DNA of 64,000 nucleotides from Euptelea pleiosperma (Eukaryota; Streptophyta; Magnoliopsida; Ranunculales; Eupteleaceae): assembly GCA_035048495.1 (NCBI GenBank), contig CM068541.1, forward strand, positions 16,189,929 through 16,253,928, written 5' to 3'. Made by a program: the position numbers and the translations under genes. Below, in pieces: positions 20,767 to 33,959 of this stretch; the first letter of the stretch is position 1; each line of letters opens with the position of its first letter. The notes beneath the pieces were generated by a model, which ran no database searches, was not told the DNA's origin, and saw only the letters and a list, made by a program, of their open reading frames with translations.

Positions 20767-23700
20767 ATGCCAGCATTAAAAATGAAGACCAAACCAGGCA
20801 CGGGTTGTTCAAGAGAAGGAAAGGGTCTCCATGTGTGCCACAAGTCCAGTAAAATATCCAAGAACTCTTGCTCTCAAGTCAGAATATCCCAACAAGCAGC
20901 AGAGTCAGACACTTATATTCAAAATCATCATGATGGTAAGCAACTACACTCTCTAGTTTCTAGTTATAAAACATTTTATATAGGCATCAAATGATTGTTC
21001 AATTATTGCATCATTATCTAAGGATGGTGTATATAAAACTCTTTACTATAGAAGGAGTTCTCTTCCTCAATTTTTTTCTTTTTTCTTCTTAATTAATAAA
21101 TTTTCCATTACTTATTAAAAATAATAATAATATTTCTTTACCGATCAAGAAAAAAAAAAATTTGCATCTTTCTTTAAAAGGGTTGTTATCTCACGTTCAA
21201 CACTTAATATAAACTGCATTTTTTTAACTGCTATTAGAACTTAAATTTCAATTACAAAGGGGACAATGTGTCCTGTGAAGTTTCATATTCTTTAATAATA
21301 CCTACTTGTTCTTACTGCAGTTTTATCCAACATTAAAGTATCTGCTCAGGAAATTGAATTTGACGAAACTGTTGGTCATCAAGAATTGTTGGATGGAGAA
21401 ACCTGTCAGTTTCAAAAGTCACCATTATCTGGAGTTGAATCTCCATCTGTTGGTGCAACGGTACGGATATCATTTTATATACTGTACAATATTTTGTATT
21501 GTGAATATGTCCTCCTTAATTTCTGATATTGTAGTTTTGTTCAATGTTTCTGTTACTGTCCTAGTATCTTGATAATATTCATTTTATTTTCTCAAGTAGC
21601 CAATTAGGTATACCACTATTATGGTGTTGGGAAAATTTTGGCCCTGTTCACTGAATCATTTAAAACATCAGCATGAAATTCACCCCTTGTGAGCATGTCT
21701 AGTCACATATATGTCACATTTTTTGGATAATTAAAAGGTATGATTTATGATCTTAATGCTAATATCTAAATTGAATAGGTTTGGAAGTTGCACAACTGTT
21801 TTGAAGAGTGATACCAATCACAATCACCACCACTTGGAATATTATGCTTATCAACAGTTAAATGTTTATTAAAGGGTGACAATTAGAAGCGGTGTTTTAA
21901 AAGGCTTTTGAGGCTTATGCCTTGAGGCTCGCCTCGGGGCAAGGCTTTCCAAAAACGCCCTAAGGCTTATTAAAAAGGCTTAAAAGCTTTTGAAGCTTAC
22001 GCCTCCTCTACTGAGGCTTTAAAAAAGGCTTATGCATCACTCCTTTTTTAATGCCTTGTCTTAGAAGCTTGCGCCTCACATGCATATGTCAGGGGGGGGG
22101 GGGGCTACTTACCTTAAGAAAATCAAAATTTTTTTTTCTTATATATCATAATTAAATAAAAATAATAATAAGCTATTCTAGCTTAAATAAAAGCAACAAA
22201 AATATTTATTTTCCCCAATCCCAAGGTCCAGGATCCGACCCGTGACCCACGTCTCGCCCTAATGTCCATGGGTCGATCTGGACCGCGATCCATGGGCCAA
22301 CCCACAACCCTAGGTCAGGGGGGTGAGGAAAATAAGGTTAGAAAATAAAATATCTCAGAATCTCAATTTAAATATTTAAAAAATTAATATAAACAATTTT
22401 AAGAAACTTTTGTGAAAACACGCAAAAAATTGTTACGTTTACTAGATTTATCGTCTCTTTCCGAACATAGAAATCTGACCTAAATCGATTGATCATGGGC
22501 AGATAAGCCGAAAATAAACTATTTAAAAAATTCAATTTAATTTTTTTTATTAATAGTATGCTTAATTCTAAGACATTTTTTGAAGGTGAAGAAAAATAAT
22601 TAAATTTACTATTTTTAATGGTCATTTTTAGACTTAAAAATCAATAATAAACTGACGAAACATAGGCAAAAAGGCAAAGTTAGCAGAAAACTAAATTTAA
22701 ATTTTTTATTAATTATTTTAAATAATTTTAAGCACTTTTTGTGAGACTCGAAGAAAATAAGTCAGAATTATTATCTTCAAAAATTCGAAATCACATCGAA
22801 AATCTGCCCTAAAAATAATGGAATGAAAACGAGAATTTTTTGCAAAAAGATTCTGTTTGACAGTCAACTCAATAAAATCGACCTACAGGACAACACATGA
22901 GGAATTTCGAGGTGATTTTGGTTGGGTCGGAAAGCTAACTTGCAGAGCTCCAACTTTCATGTTTTAAGATTTTTCAAAAAATGATGGGAAGGGGCTCATT
23001 TTGGAGCCTCAACCTTTGGTAATTGTTTTCCACGAATTTGAAAATTTGTAAAAAATCTTACACTAATGAAATTTTAAACCGGATAAATCGAAGGTTATAA
23101 TTTGTAAAAAATCTTACACTAATGAAATTTTAAACTGGATAAATTGGAGGTTATTCTTCGTGAAATTTTAGGGAGGTTAATTGCATAACATTGCGATATT
23201 CATTGTAATTTCTAGAAATCTAGAACTCTCCATGAGGTTCATCCCTTATGATTCAATACATACTTGCAAGGGTTTTAAAAGAACAAAGTTAAATAAAAGT
23301 GTGTCCCATGCTCTTATTCCAAGTTTTAACTTAAATAAAGAACTAAATAGAAATCAAAAAAGAAAAAAAATTAACCAAACATTCCCAATGAAACATGTCT
23401 TTAATACAGAAATAAATAAAAGAGAAGTAGTAATAGTAAAGTCCTCTACGTTGTTTTCCTGGCGATCCGCCTCACTCCGTTCAACTTGCTATATTTGCAA
23501 TGATAGGCTTGAACGACAAAGCTCAGTAGGAAATGTATCCTTCCTCATACTCGAATGCATTTCGAAACACTTATACATCATGTTGTACACTTTATTGAAT
23601 ACAACAATATGTTTATGAAATGGAATAAAATGAATGAATGCCCTTTTTAGGATATGTATGCGTTTTCCACCCATGGAGTTGCCTCCTGATGCATTCAGGG

Positions 23701-24712
23701 CCTTTCAACCTTTGGATACCCACCGTGTTTTTTTTCATGGATCTTCTCCTTTAGGGTCTCCTAGAACCCAACTTCATCATCTTTCTGAAAATTCCTCTTT
23801 TTTTTTTTTTTTTTCAATACATCCATCAATAGAGATAATCCATGTGCACGAGTATGCATGCATCATGATGATGGAGGTCATAATAAAAATTAAACTCATC
23901 CTATCTACGGGCATGTTTTCACTCGCACAAACCTTTTTCTGGAGTCGATTGTCTTCTTGAGGGGGCGGCTAGGGCTTTTTCTTGGAACAAAGATTGCTCC
24001 CAAGTGAAAGAACAGAGAGGGAGATGAGAGGGCTCGCTAATGCTAGGGACGGGTAGAGCTTTCTGGAAAATGAGTGAAGAAGAGAGAAACGGTTAGAGTA
24101 GGGCTTATGAGGTTTAGGGTTTTCTAGCAAAGATTTTTGGGAGGTCTAATCTTGGTCGTTGGAGCCAAGATCATTCAAGGGTTGGGATTTTTTTAATTTT
24201 GTTGCTCACATTATGGGATGTTTTGGGTAATGTGGGGTCAACTCCACCTCACACACATGTCCAGGTTCAATGATTGGGAGAGAAGATCTTTCCCATTCCC
24301 TGATTCGTTCAATCGCTTTAATTTATCCAAAAAAATAAATCAATTAAATTTGAAATTTGAATTCAATTATGATTTAATTTTTCAATACTTCCTTTAATTA
24401 GTAGGATTTTCATTTAATACACAATATTCTAATGCCAATAAAGTTGCCAACGATTTCAGCATGCCCTCCACATGCCATGTCACCCCACATGCCAAAAATG
24501 CTGGTCTTAAATTAAAGAAAATTGGAGATTCTCTCTTCAACGTTTTTCCGCCAGTAATTAATAGATGAATTAAATTATTTAATGCCACAAGCTGCTATAT
24601 TATATGAGGTCCTAGTATGCCAAATAAGTTATAGGGTTTATATTAATATGATAATTAATGTGTGCATAAGCCCTTAATGGGCCTTAGCACTAAGCCCGCC
24701 AATTTATCAATT

Positions 24713-24743
<31 letters not shown>

Positions 24744-27700
24744 GTGAAATGAATACGCAGGATTTAGTTGAATGCTCCTTGTGCAAGTGGGACCCACACA
24801 TGAGTGCAAAAGTCAAGAATACCCTCATAGGGTAAAATTACTGACATATACTAGATAAAAATTCAGGATTTTACAGTGCAACTAACATGGGTACCATGTA
24901 TTTGTTGCTTATCAAATAAATAAATATCACGTGTAGTTGTTGCTTGATTTGATTTATGCTTGTAGGTTAAATTTGTTCTCTTTTTCATCTCACGTTATGT
25001 TAATAAAAAAAATTGTAAGCAAATTAGAACATAATATTAATTAAAATATACCACCGAGTCCCCGAATCCTATTTTTTGAAATTCGCCAAGTCTCACACTT
25101 CGTACCCGTGTCGGATTTTGACACGTGTATATATGCAACTTACTGATGGCAGCTTATTTGGCCTACTTTGTCTAGGGATTGTAAGACGCATTTCTTTGTT
25201 GTTATTAGGAAGTGGTTACTTGGTTTCTCTCTACTCCCCACCCCCCATTGGAAATTGTTGGTGCCTTCCAAATAGTGAGGGAAGAGTTATCCATATTTAA
25301 TTAGGTCCCATTGGGGAGTGTGATTCGAGCAAGGTTAAAGTTCTATCTTTGGTCCAAGGTCTTAAAATATCCTAGGATCTTAACTTGAGCATCTTGACTG
25401 TTGAAGGGGACTTAAGCGACATCATTGCTTGGGCATTTGGGAAGAAGCATTGGTGAGATTAACACATAAAAACTTTGTGACTCGACTTTGAGTTTGAACA
25501 TCTCATCCACTCTCATTCTGTGTTCCATGAATGATATGATGGATTCTTTAGCTAAAGGAGGCGTCCCAAGGGTTTCTTTGTATTGCGGCATAGAGTGGCT
25601 TTTGTAATCTTGGTTGGAGCTTTGGCTCCTTTTTCTTCTATCTCCCCTTTTGTATCCTTCTCATTTTTTCAAAACAAATAAAATCGCCACCAATAAAAAT
25701 AAGACACCTTCTCCCCTCAGTTTCATTTGATTTACATCTATAAGGTTTTTTATTTATTTTGTGCTTAGTATATCGAGAGAAATCTTTCACATATGGTCTT
25801 TAAATTAATTGATGGATAACAATGGTTCATTGGGTTGCAGGAGTTTCAACCAGCCAAATGCCCATCAAAGTTGGAGACAATTTTCTCACCCACTTTTGAC
25901 TCCAATGAAATTCATTGCAAACCTGATATTCACAACTATGCAGGTATGACCCGAACTTCTAGTTGGTTGAACACAGTCTTTATGAGTTTGTACATCTCCC
26001 CATCATGACTATGCTTTCATTACAAGTCAATCTTAAAGAAAAATGGGTTCTTATTTAAACATCAGTGCCCATATGTGGAAAATGTACATATATGTGTGCA
26101 TTGTTGACAAAATATCATCGACCAGAAAAAAAGAAGATGAATACAAACAAGGCAAAAAGCTTTTTAGACATTAATCAGCACACATTTATAGTGCTAATAC
26201 TCTCCCTCAAGGTGGAATGTATGTCAACCAGTGCAAGTTTCCTGAAACATTGATATTTCTCTTTTCACTCCTTTGTCAGATTTAGGTTAGTTGATCATTC
26301 TATTAATGGTGTATCAGTGTGTGTGCTTTTATTTTTTATGATGTCAAATCAGTAGTCAACTTCGGTGTTGTTGCTTTTGCACGGTATGATGGTAAACAAT
26401 ATTCAGTGCTAAACATACAGGACATTTCTTTTTAGAAAGTGAGAGATATTACTGAAACAAAGAAAGATGAACAAGAGAAGACTTAAATGAAGTGAAGAAA
26501 TTCCCAATGCCAAAAGGAAAATAGTCCCTTCTATCTTTATACCACTCATGTTCTTATGAAAGTTTTTGAAGTTAATGTTAATCTATTTGTTTGAATGCTC
26601 TTCAAAGGTGACGTGGCATGATGGAAACAGAACTACAGGGATTGAAATGCCACCCAGATATTAGTGGAGTGGTTCTACAACCTGCAAATTGATAATCATC
26701 GAACAGTTATCAATGGATCACGAAAATAAAGAATCCCAAAACTTTGCCCATAATCATCAGTTTTGGATTTCTCTTCTTTTCATTCTTTTCTCTGGGTTGT
26801 TGCATAAACCCTTCTACCCTATACCTATCTTATTCAAGTGGCAGTTGATGAAAAGAAAATATATAATTGTTTAACCAGCAAGACCTTGAAGGCTTCATAT
26901 TGGTGTTGGTTCTGTCAGAGGTGCATGACTCAGCGTGGAGTTGTGATGCCCAAATCATGTGATATTGATGTATTTCACCTTAATGAGGTCTAAGCTTTGG
27001 TGAGGTGCATTTCCATGCTTCTGACCTTTGAGGGATTTGGCTTGGAATCATATGCCAAAAGAATCTTGAAGATGACTGTTGTGGTCATAATTCATAAATG
27101 CTCATAACTACAGGCTTGTTTCTGTAATTTTTTTATTTGCAGGGATACTTGTAAGCATACTAAGTTGCTAACTGTGCTTCCCACTGTCCATACATTGTCT
27201 ACATGACTTAACTGCCAGTATTCTTTACTTTTCCTTGATGATTGGTTGGCTTCAGAAAACAAACAGATCCAAGCTAAAGTTCATTTGGGTCACCTACTTC
27301 ATTGATTGTTCATGTATCTGAAAACCCCAACTAAATTGTGTGCTGACAGATGAGACTTCTCATTCAAGATTTGACTTCCATATCCATTATCTAACATTAA
27401 TATATCAACTCTCTGGTTGTTGGAAACACCATTAAGCTTTTAGGAGGGACATTTTCTTTAGATAATTTGGTGCAGTGTCTATTCTGTCATTTTAACGGAG
27501 ATCGCAGTTGTTCTTAATTCCTTATAGATTGTTTGACTTGTACATCTCTAGAGGATGGGTTTAGTGAAGTCTGGATTTACTAATAAAAAATAAATAAAAG
27601 TCTGGTATTGTTCTTCCATTGCCCAAAGGTAGTTAATAGTTTAGGTAGTGGCTACACTATTTTTTATTGTACACAATATTGAATATCCAAATTGTTGTTA

Positions 27701-30700
27701 GGAATGCTTTGTATGTTATTGTCTGTAGGCTGCTTGATTCTAGGTAGGATATGGGCTTCCATGAAGTTTGAAATTGATCTTCATTACCAGCAGGCAGCAG
27801 TTCTAGATCATGTTTGCATTCATGTGGAGGAACTTCTTTTCAATTCTAAGTTAATAGTATTGAATAAATGCTTATTTTTCTTTCCCAGTTTCTGTTTTCT
27901 TCAAATATGGGCGTGCTTCTACTTATTCTTCATATTTCTCCTGGAGATGATCTACCAAACGTGGTCATGCTTCTTCCATTTGATTTTGCTCTGTATCCAG
28001 AACATTTCTGAGAAATGAAAAATCATTAAAGTCAACAATGTCTGCCCAGAAGTTTCAAGGTTGTTTATCCCTGAAGAATATTTATCAAATGTACTCACCT
28101 AATCTTATTTTGCAGTAATGGATGATGACCATGATGTGGCACATTTGACAGCTGATGACAGTGATGATGGCAGTAGTAGTTCATGCGATTATCAAACTTG
28201 CAATGTATCAGATTTCCACATTTCAGACATGACTATTTCTGCTTTACCCTTTGATGGGAATATAGGATTTGATGATATTATAGAGGCCAATCCCTTTCCT
28301 GACTACGGTTGTACTGATCCTGAGATGATGTTTGAAATGTCTGAAAGATACATGATACTGCCTTTCCTTGAGGAAACTATGGAAACCAGCAATTTCCATG
28401 ATGGCACACCATGTGAAGAAGCCTTGGTGAACTCGGATGATGCATGCTTATATCTAGCGACCCATCAAATGAAGTCCTGCGACCAGGAATCTGACATAAA
28501 CTTTTGCTCTGTTGACCGAGATGAAGTCGACTTTGATCCACACTCTTTCCTCAGAAATTTACCAGACCTATCTGACGTGGTTCCGTCTTTGTGGCCAATA
28601 TTGTTACCAAAGGAAACACGGAAAAGGAAGCCTATCACCCTAGTGCTTGATTTGGATGGTAAGGAAATTGAATTCTAAGTTTATTGGTATTTTTCTATGC
28701 AATCCTTATATTATTTGGCTTCATTTTTGTCTGATGCTTGTCCTTTGAGGCTTATGTCTTGATGCGAAGCATCACCAGAATGTCTTGAGTGCTTTTTAAC
28801 AAAGGAAAATATTGATCATCCACCGAGGCTTGAAAAAAGCATTAGGCCTCACATGCATTGCTGGTGGTTGTAATGTTATGTTTCTGTGCCTTAAAAATTT
28901 AAATCTATTTCCTTTTTTTTTCTCCTCATAACCTTAAGGTAAATAGTAAATACTAATCCAGGTTAAATAATAGTTGCAAAAACATCTCTTTTCCTTGTGC
29001 GAAATAGATCAGCACTTTTTTTTTTATAGTTTGTACTGAATTTCCCTGTTTTATTATATTTATTCTATTACTCACATACTTTTTAGTATTAGTATTCATT
29101 TAAAAATGCATCCTCGTGAGGCTTACGACCCATGCCTTGAAGCTTATGCTCTTACTTTAGGCCATTGAAGCCTTGCCCCAACTCCTCGAGATTTAAAAAC
29201 ATTGTTTACACGTTCTATATTTGTTTGTTTTCATTTCGTTTGAGCTGAAAACATTTGGTGGGAAGGGTTCTCTATCTCTTGATCGTGCCTGTTGGTTTTC
29301 CGTGTACTTGCTCAATAATTATTCATGTTATTGGGTGGATGTGGCGTCTATTGTGCTATCCATAAAGGGGAGTCTATTTCTGTGGTCCAAGTTATCTAGG
29401 GTTTGCAGAGGGCTTTTTTTTGAAGATTTCGTATTTCGATGGAATCTATTATGCTCAAGAGATGGTTGATTTTATTTTATTTATTAGCTTGTTGTTTGCT
29501 TTAGTTGGCGGTAGATTTAGTAGGTCATCTCGACCTCTTTAACTGATTTTTCTGTAATTGTTGCTGGCTTTAATGAAAATTTTATACTTATCAAAAATAA
29601 AAAAAATAAAAATTCACACAACACAAGAAAATGATGGTCTCTCATTTTGGACCCAATGGAAGCTGAGATTTCGAACACTGAACTTCTCATTCACAACGAC
29701 ACTTAGGGGACATATACACCTTTTTGACATGAAATAGGTCAAACTAGATCTAGCTATTCATTAAATATGACAAAATAAAATGCAAAAATAATGGGTGGAG
29801 GTAAACCCGCTCTAGAAAATTTAATTTAGAAACATTTGGTATTAAGCAGGTCTCTGGAATTTCACCTTCGATTGATAGTTATTTTCCATGCCAATCAGAT
29901 ACCTAGTTTCGACAGAAATGCGTCAATAGATTTCCGATACAATCAAGAAATCCAAATCTAGAATTTCTGCGTTTTGGAGTGGGGGCAAATAACTCACTGC
30001 ATAATTTCATAAATGAATCCCTTTTGGTTGTCTTTGCCTCATCACAAATCAACACACTTGTTGTATGTCTGCTGATATTACCTGTGCGTCTTAATGATGT
30101 CAGCAATTGGTTGGATATAATGAATGTTAGTTTTTGTATCCTTGACTCCACTGAAAGATTTGATATCCTTTGGTGTTAGGCCGCTATACTCGATTGAAGT
30201 TGTGTATAATTGTAATTTTCTAGTGTCATTAGTCGATGGAGTGACGGAGAGTCGAGGTTTGATCATATGCAATTTATGTGACAATGACAATGACAATGAC
30301 AATGACATGGACATGTGTCGCTGTCTGACATAGTTACAAGGTGTCTTAACACTGCCTTTGAGAAGCTCAAAACACAAACACCTCGAACACATATTATAAT
30401 ATAATAGTTTTGTTATATTTAAATCAGAAGTTTTATAAGAAGAAATAGAAGGAAGAAAGAAGATGAGTTAATTTGAGAGGGTTTCATCATGTGCAATCTA
30501 TGTAACAATCACACAGACATGTGTTGGTGTCTGACACAACGCCTTTGAGAAGCCCAAAATGCAGTCACGCCCGTACATGTATAATAATATAATATTTTAT
30601 TTTATCTAAATTAGAAGTTTTAAAAAAAAATAGAAATAAGGAAAGAAATATAAGAAAATTAAAAGAAAACATTTCCATGCACCATGTAGCTATAAATGTG

Positions 30701-31127
30701 AGTAAATTTGTAACATCCAACAACTATAGTTGTGTATAACAACTTTAATAAATTATTGTACAAAGGATGGAACATACCATACCTTCTTTTAGAAATTATT
30801 AAAATAAAGGGTGACACTGCCATACGTGTGAGGATGTGTCGACATGTGTATTTGTGTTGATATGTATCCAACACGAAAGCCCTAAAAGAGTTGTGTCGTT
30901 ATTTAGTGTACAACAAAGACCACTGATGGCACTGGGTGTGAAGTGATCAGGTGTAGGTTGAAGGCTCTAAAAGGATGAAAGGAAGGCTGAAAAGGATGTG
31001 AACTGAGGGTAGTGAGAAAAGATTTGAAGGCACATACTTTTATTGGAAGACGTGACCGTTGATAGAATGAAATTTTGGAACAGGGTCCGAGTAGCAGTTC
31101 CTAAATAGTTGGATAAGACGCTGATGT

Positions 31128-31164
<37 letters not shown>

Positions 31165-33589
31165 AAATGATCTTAATTAGTTCATGGAGTATAAAGTCTC
31201 CCATTAACCTTTTTATAGCATTTTTTCCCTGTTCAAGAGATGACCATATGGATGAGGAACCCAAAGTAAGAATCACAAACAGGTGAACTCATTTGTGGAA
31301 AATTAGTTCCATGACTCGCCCGCCTAAGGGTTCTTCTAGATCAAACCTCAACTTCTGAGAATCAGTTATCTAAAATGTTAAATAGCCAAGTTGTCAAGCT
31401 ACATAACAGAGAATTAGACCCAGAGATCAATCTAAGTTTATTGTTTGGCCATGGTATAGCATCATATTTAAATTGGTACTAAAGTGTTTGTGTTTGATAT
31501 GGTAGAATGAATTTTTAGTTAATTATTTTATATCAATTATACCTCATTTATGGAGTCTTTGACTGAGGAAGCTTTTGTATTATATGGATCACTTGTGCAT
31601 AATATCAGTGTTATCACTATAATTTTTGGGAGCGAATTCATGTAGAGTACTTGCATTTAGTTAAAGTGAATGCAATAAATAACTTTTCAGTGAGTTTCTA
31701 GATTTCCTTTTGAATGAGTGCATAATGGACTGGACCATCTTTGTAAGAAATTATTTTCTTATATGCTTTAAGGAAAACATTGAACAGGTTGCAAACTACC
31801 ATATTGAATGGTCCCATCGTTTTCAACTCTCAACTCTGTGGATCCTTTTAGGGTTTGGATGGGCTGTGTTGTACACAGTGTTGAAACCATGAGACCGTTT
31901 AATATGGTAGCTTGTCAGTTACAATCGAGCCTCATATGCGTATATTCTCGGTTAGAAGTTTCCTGTTTATTTATTTTATTCGAAATTGCATTTAGTTTCT
32001 TCCGTTGCATACATTGACAAAGGTGGATGTTTCTAAAGTTTGGTCATGCTGGTTTGCATCTGTACAGAAACCCTCGTCCACTCTACCCTGGAACATTGTG
32101 ATGATTCAGACTTCACCTTTCCAGTATTTTTCAACATGAAAGAACACACTGTATATGTAAGACAGAGGCCATTCCTCCAGATGTTCTTGGAGAGAGTTGC
32201 AGAGATGTTTGAAATCATTGTTTTCACAGCCAGTCAAAGTACCTATGCTGAACAGCTACTGAATATACTGGATCCAGACAGGAAGTTTATTTCTCGACGT
32301 GCATTTCGGGAATCATGTATTTTCTCAGAGGGTAGCTATACTAAAGACCTGACTGTTTTAGGAGTTGACCTGGCAAAAGTTGCCATAATTGATAATTCTC
32401 CACAGGTATTATTTTCTGTCCATTTGATTAGATGGTTTTGTCCTTGAATAATATATCATTTTACTAAGCTAAGAGTAGTTTTCTTTTTATTATGACCATG
32501 ACAATCATCTTCCCTCATAGTGCTTTAACAAAGACATGTTTGATGTGTGAAAGATCAGAAAATGTGGGGTTATAACATTAGATATTAAAGTAATTTTGAA
32601 CATTCTTCACTATTAGTATGAAAAGAACTAGTGATTTCTTTCCATGATATTTCGCCAATTTAAGTTAAAATTTTGTTCAGTGTTACCTCGTAGTCTAGTT
32701 GTTATAGAACAGTAGCTCTCAGCCATTATGCCTAGAGTTTTAGCATTAAGTTTTCCATAGAATTGATCCTGTAAGAAGTGAAATGTGAATATTAGTCATT
32801 TGGTTTGGAGAATAATATATTAACTGAAACAATCTTGTCTTTTATAAGGTTAACTTCTAACGATCGTATATTAAGGGGCGTTTGGGAACATACAAAAAAA
32901 GTAACTTCAAGACTTAAAAAAGTTAAGAAGTAGAAAAGATAGTCCGGACGTCTGTTACTTTTTAACTTTAGTGACTCCAAACACTAGCTAAAAAATTTGG
33001 CTTCCAACTTCTTAGAGAAACTATTTCTCTCAATTTAAGCACATGTTGAATTTGTTATAATACCATGTTTGCCCCTCTAATCCTTAGAGACAAATTATAA
33101 ATGACCACTTTAACCCTTTTAATGACAAAAATATGCCTCTAAGCCTTTAATACAAATTATAAATGACCACTTCATCCTTCCATACCAGATAAGTTACTTT
33201 TTGTCCTTCCAAACAAACTTTTGACTTTTCTGGAAGTCAGAAATCGACTAGTAACCTACTACAAGTAAAAGTGCTTTTGCTTCTCGTTCCCAAACGGGCC
33301 CTAACTTAAAACCTTTATCCTCCTAAAAATAAAAAATATTTAATGAACCTTGTATCATATAATGTTAGCTTCTGAGTATTAAAGCCTTGTTCTCTCTTTA
33401 TGATTTCAGGTTTTCCGGTTGCAAGTGAATAATGGGATTCCTATTAAGAGTTGGTTTGATGACCCATCAGACCGTGCACTAATTTCATTACTTCCCTTTC
33501 TAGAGACCCTGGTTGATGTTGATGACGTCCGTCCTATCATTGCAAAGAAATTCAGTGATAAGGAGCAGCAGCTCCTATTCTCTCCTTAG
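20767..33589 (+). CDS. SCP1-like / SSP4-type CTD-phosphatase-like protein; six coding exons
   Basis: Coding exons are 20767-20935, 21321-21460, 25841-25943, 28116-28658, 32068-32405 and 33410-33589. All introns are GT-AG and phases match, giving 490 aa. The C-terminal third is an NLI-interacting-factor/FCP1 HAD phosphatase domain. It has catalytic D316-L-D318-E-T320 split by intron 5, then VFTAS (370-374), K411 and IDNSPQ (426-431), and it ends with LQVNNGIPIKSW. The long N-terminal part is basic then acidic (exon 4), as in plant SSP4 proteins. The family dephosphorylates serines of the RNA polymerase II C-terminal domain in the nucleus. MPALKMK at 20767 is taken as the start because plant relatives begin similarly; an in-frame ATG at 20683 would add 28 residues. 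A 3' UTR with AATAAA at 33914-33919 follows. Confidence 0.85.
21895..22090. repeat. Palindromic GAGGCTTAAGCCTC-rich repeat
   Basis: Starting at GTGTTTTAAAAGGC, the stretch repeats GGCTTTTGAGGCTTATGCC and its inverse, plus GCCTCGGGGCAAGGC. It resembles the CAAGGTTTAAAA family in plan (short self-complementary words) but ends were not delimited. A similar patch lies at 28735-29200. Confidence 0.4.
23049..23155. repeat. 56-bp tandem duplication
   Basis: Two copies of 'aatttgtaaaaaatcttaca...ggttat' lie side by side with few differences. Confidence 0.8.
24713..24739. repeat. (AC)n microsatellite
   Basis: This is an uninterrupted AC run inside intron 3 of the phosphatase gene. Confidence 0.9.
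25230..25700 (+). pseudogene. LINE remnant, RNase H-like domain
   Basis: Across frames one reads VEGDLSDIIAWAFGKKHW and later MNDMMDSLAKGGVPR. These are the spacing and residues of the RVT_3 RNase H-like domain (VEGDS...IIAW...ANGMADALAK) found in plant LINEs and related pseudogenes. It ends in AT-rich 'aataaaatcgccaccaataaaaa', resembling a LINE tail. It is frameshifted and sits inside intron 3 of the phosphatase gene. Confidence 0.55.
25944..28115. other. Intron 4 of the phosphatase gene
   Basis: About 2.2 kb of AT-rich sequence with no repeat, RNA or ORF that I can support. Confidence 0.4.
30255..30610. repeat. Imperfect direct duplication with (TGACAA)n
   Basis: 'gtttgatcatatgcaatttatgtgacaa...gacatgtgtcgctgtctgacat...cctttgagaagctcaaaa' at 30258-30370 recurs at 30482-30560 with changes. 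The first copy has an expanded TGACAA hexamer (30281-30304). Confidence 0.6.
31128..31164. repeat. (GAT)n microsatellite
   Basis: This is a trinucleotide run of about 12 units in intron 5 of the phosphatase gene. Confidence 0.9.
32875..33301. mobile_element. Tourist-like (PIF/Harbinger) MITE in intron 6
   Basis: GGGGCGTTTGGGAAC on the left faces GTTCCCAAACGGGCCC on the right. TAA is duplicated on both sides (32872-32874, 33302-33304). It is 427 bp long with no ORF. The terminal motif and 3-bp TAA duplication fit Tourist MITEs mobilised by PIF/Harbinger transposase. Confidence 0.7.
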
Positions 33590-33959
33590 TTTAAATTTTA
33601 TGGTCCCTGGTCTCTCTTCTCTCCTCTCTCCTCTCTTTTCAAGCCACAGTCAGATTCCCATCCATGTGCTCCACTCTCACGCCACTTTGTGCCCTGAGAT
33701 CATTAATTATAACAATAAGTGTAGTTAGTCTTGTTGTTGTGTCAACTATTGGTGCTTGCCCATCCTATTTTCTCTTTGCAGAAAGTCTCCGCGAAGAAGT
33801 GTATCTACATGTTGTGTCTAAAGCTAGTAGCCAAGAATGTCTCTACTTGTTTTCCATCTTACAGATAAAGATGCAGTTATTTCCTTACATGTGTGTATAT
33901 GCATGATTTTACAGTGGAATAAAGTTGTGGACTGGTTTGTTTCTCTTTGTATACGATTT

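Larger units (their letters stand above)
21461..25840. other. Intron 3 of the phosphatase gene (4.4 kb), repeat-bearing
   Basis: It contains a GAGGCTTAAGCC-type palindromic repeat (21895-22080), a 56-bp tandem duplication (23049-23155), an (AC)n run (24713-24739) and a LINE RNase H remnant (25230-25700). The stretch 22100-24700 looks like decayed retroelement sequence but shows no recognisable domain. Confidence 0.4.
28659..32067. other. Intron 5 of the phosphatase gene (3.4 kb)
   Basis: It splits the catalytic DxDxT codons. Contents are a degenerate GAGGCTTATG-type repeat (28735-29200), a probable retroposed segment ending in an A-rich tail (29220-29620), a (TGACAA)n run and partial duplication (30255-30600), and a (GAT)n microsatellite (31128-31164). 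No gene was seen. Confidence 0.4.

Noticed and set aside
28735..29200. Full member of the CAAGGTTTAAAA MITE family
   Set aside because: Palindromic words and a GATTTAAAAACATTG end are present, but the left end and duplication cannot be found.
30281..30304. CRISPR-like short repeats
   Set aside because: It is a simple TGACAA hexamer run in a plant intron with no spacers.
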